Assembly: GCA_913050545.1 (NCBI GenBank)
Contig: CAJWZY010000173.1
Coordinates: 1-5,420 of the forward strand
Reading direction: 5' to 3'
DNA: 5,420 nucleotides
From: an uncultured bacterium
GTDB taxonomy: Bacteria > Planctomycetota > UBA8108
This document shows positions 5,018 to 5,420 of the stretch, one piece after another. Below the pieces are notes generated by a model. It had not been told where the DNA came from and did no database searches. It saw only the letters and a list, made by a program, of their open reading frames with translations. Position 1 is the first letter of the stretch. Each line of letters starts with the position of its first letter. A program made the position numbers and the translations under genes.

Positions 5018-5420
5018 TCAACTTGCTTTAAGAAACTCGTCGACCTCGTTGATCATTTGTTTAACATCTTGTGCCGATGTGTTGATCGCTTTTTTCTCAT
5101 CATCTGTCAACTTCAGCTCTATTATGCTTTCAATACCGGTCATTCCAAGTGTCACGGGAACACCAAAGAAAATTGCGTCCCACCCATACTCACCTTCAAG
5201 GTAAGCGGTACAAGGAAGCATTCTTTTCTTATCAAGAAGAACCGCTTCGATCATCTTGACCACGGAAGCACCTGGAGAAAGAAACGCGCTTCCTTTTTTA
5301 AGTAGACCGACAATCTCTGCACCGCCATTACGGGTGCGATTCACTAGTCGATCAATCTGCTCACTATCCATCAAATCAGTAATAGAAATACCAGAAACAG
5401 TAGTGTACCTGGGCATGGGA
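5018..5420 (-). CDS. mdh: Malate dehydrogenase, C-terminal part (5' end outside window)
   Basis: 134 codons of the lactate/malate dehydrogenase C-terminal domain; the frame is open to the window edge, so the internal Met near 5416 is not the start. Recognisable blocks are PRYTTVSGISI, then VNRTRNGGAEIVGLLKKGSA, then LDKKRMLPCTAYLEGEYG, and a closing VTLGMTGIESIIELKLTDDEKKA, matching the LDH-like bacterial MDH group. The enzyme interconverts malate and oxaloacetate with NAD in the TCA cycle. The NAD fold and catalytic His would lie upstream, just outside the window. The C terminus looks complete. Base composition is clearly more AT-rich than the genes from obg onward. No intrinsic terminator follows, so read-through toward the ribosomal genes is possible. 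Confidence 0.93.
   Translation of the reverse strand, partial: PMPRYTTVSGISITDLMDSEQIDRLVNRTRNGGAEIVGLLKKGSAFLSPGASVVKMIEAVLLDKKRMLPCTAYLEGEYGWDAIFFGVPVTLGMTGIESIIELKLTDDEKKAINTSAQDVKQMINEVDEFLKAS

Noticed and set aside
4994..5021. Possible minus-strand promoter after mdh (TTGACC, 16 nt, TTTTAT)
   Set aside because: The -10 match is poor (4 of 6) in AT-rich DNA and overlaps the mdh stop; chance is likely.
4856..5038. Nine-base direct repeat AAGAAACTC at 4856-4864 and 5030-5038, flanking the spacer
   Set aside because: Not at clean element ends and no inverted repeats or transposase accompany it. A repeat of this size is reasonably likely by chance over 220 bp.

Overview
The window holds a compact, single-direction gene cluster. 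Every recognisable gene lies on the minus strand, so transcription runs from high to low coordinates: malate dehydrogenase (3' part) > RNase E/G catalytic half > rplU (L21) > rpmA (L27) > obg > coaX (type III pantothenate kinase) > an MnmE-like GTPase > pyrR-like phosphoribosyltransferase (5' part). It looks like an ordinary bacterial chromosome. No tRNA, rRNA, CRISPR array, insertion sequence or phage gene was seen. The order RNase E/G, L21, L27, Obg, CoaX, divergent MnmE-like GTPase fits, from memory, the Planctomycetes/PVC side of the bacterial tree or a related Gram-negative lineage. That assignment is an inference and no database was consulted.

Region by region (plus coordinates): 5420-5018 is the C-terminal part of Mdh. 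5017-4797 is a 221-bp AT-richer spacer with no recognisable gene. 4796-4074 encodes only the C-terminal half of an RNase E/G catalytic region. 4044-3730 and 3703-3440 are L21 and L27. A hairpin occupies the 74-nt L27-Obg gap. 3365-2310 is Obg, 2273-1515 is CoaX, and 1518-286 is the MnmE-like GTPase, whose GTG start overlaps the coaX stop by 4 nt. From 244 (or 184) to 1 is the start of a PyrR-type protein.

Functionally the core is a ribosome-biogenesis group: two large-subunit proteins, the Obg assembly GTPase and an RNase of the rRNA/mRNA-processing family. It is joined to coenzyme A synthesis, a second translation-related GTPase and pyrimidine control. Short gaps and good Shine-Dalgarno (SD) sequences suggest one operon from rplU through at least the MnmE-like gene.

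Four things deserve a second look. (1) The first 60 bases of the pyrR-like reading frame contain a strong hairpin that buries a GAGG SD just before an alternative GTG start. This resembles PyrR-mediated translational autoregulation. (2) CoaX lacks the Asp of its first nucleotide-binding motif. (3) The MnmE-like GTPase lacks the catalytic C-terminal Cys motif of true MnmE. (4) The RNase E/G gene has lost its S1/5'-sensor half at a sharp breakpoint. Base composition also changes markedly across the window, from AT-richer at the mdh end to GC-rich at the pyrR end.
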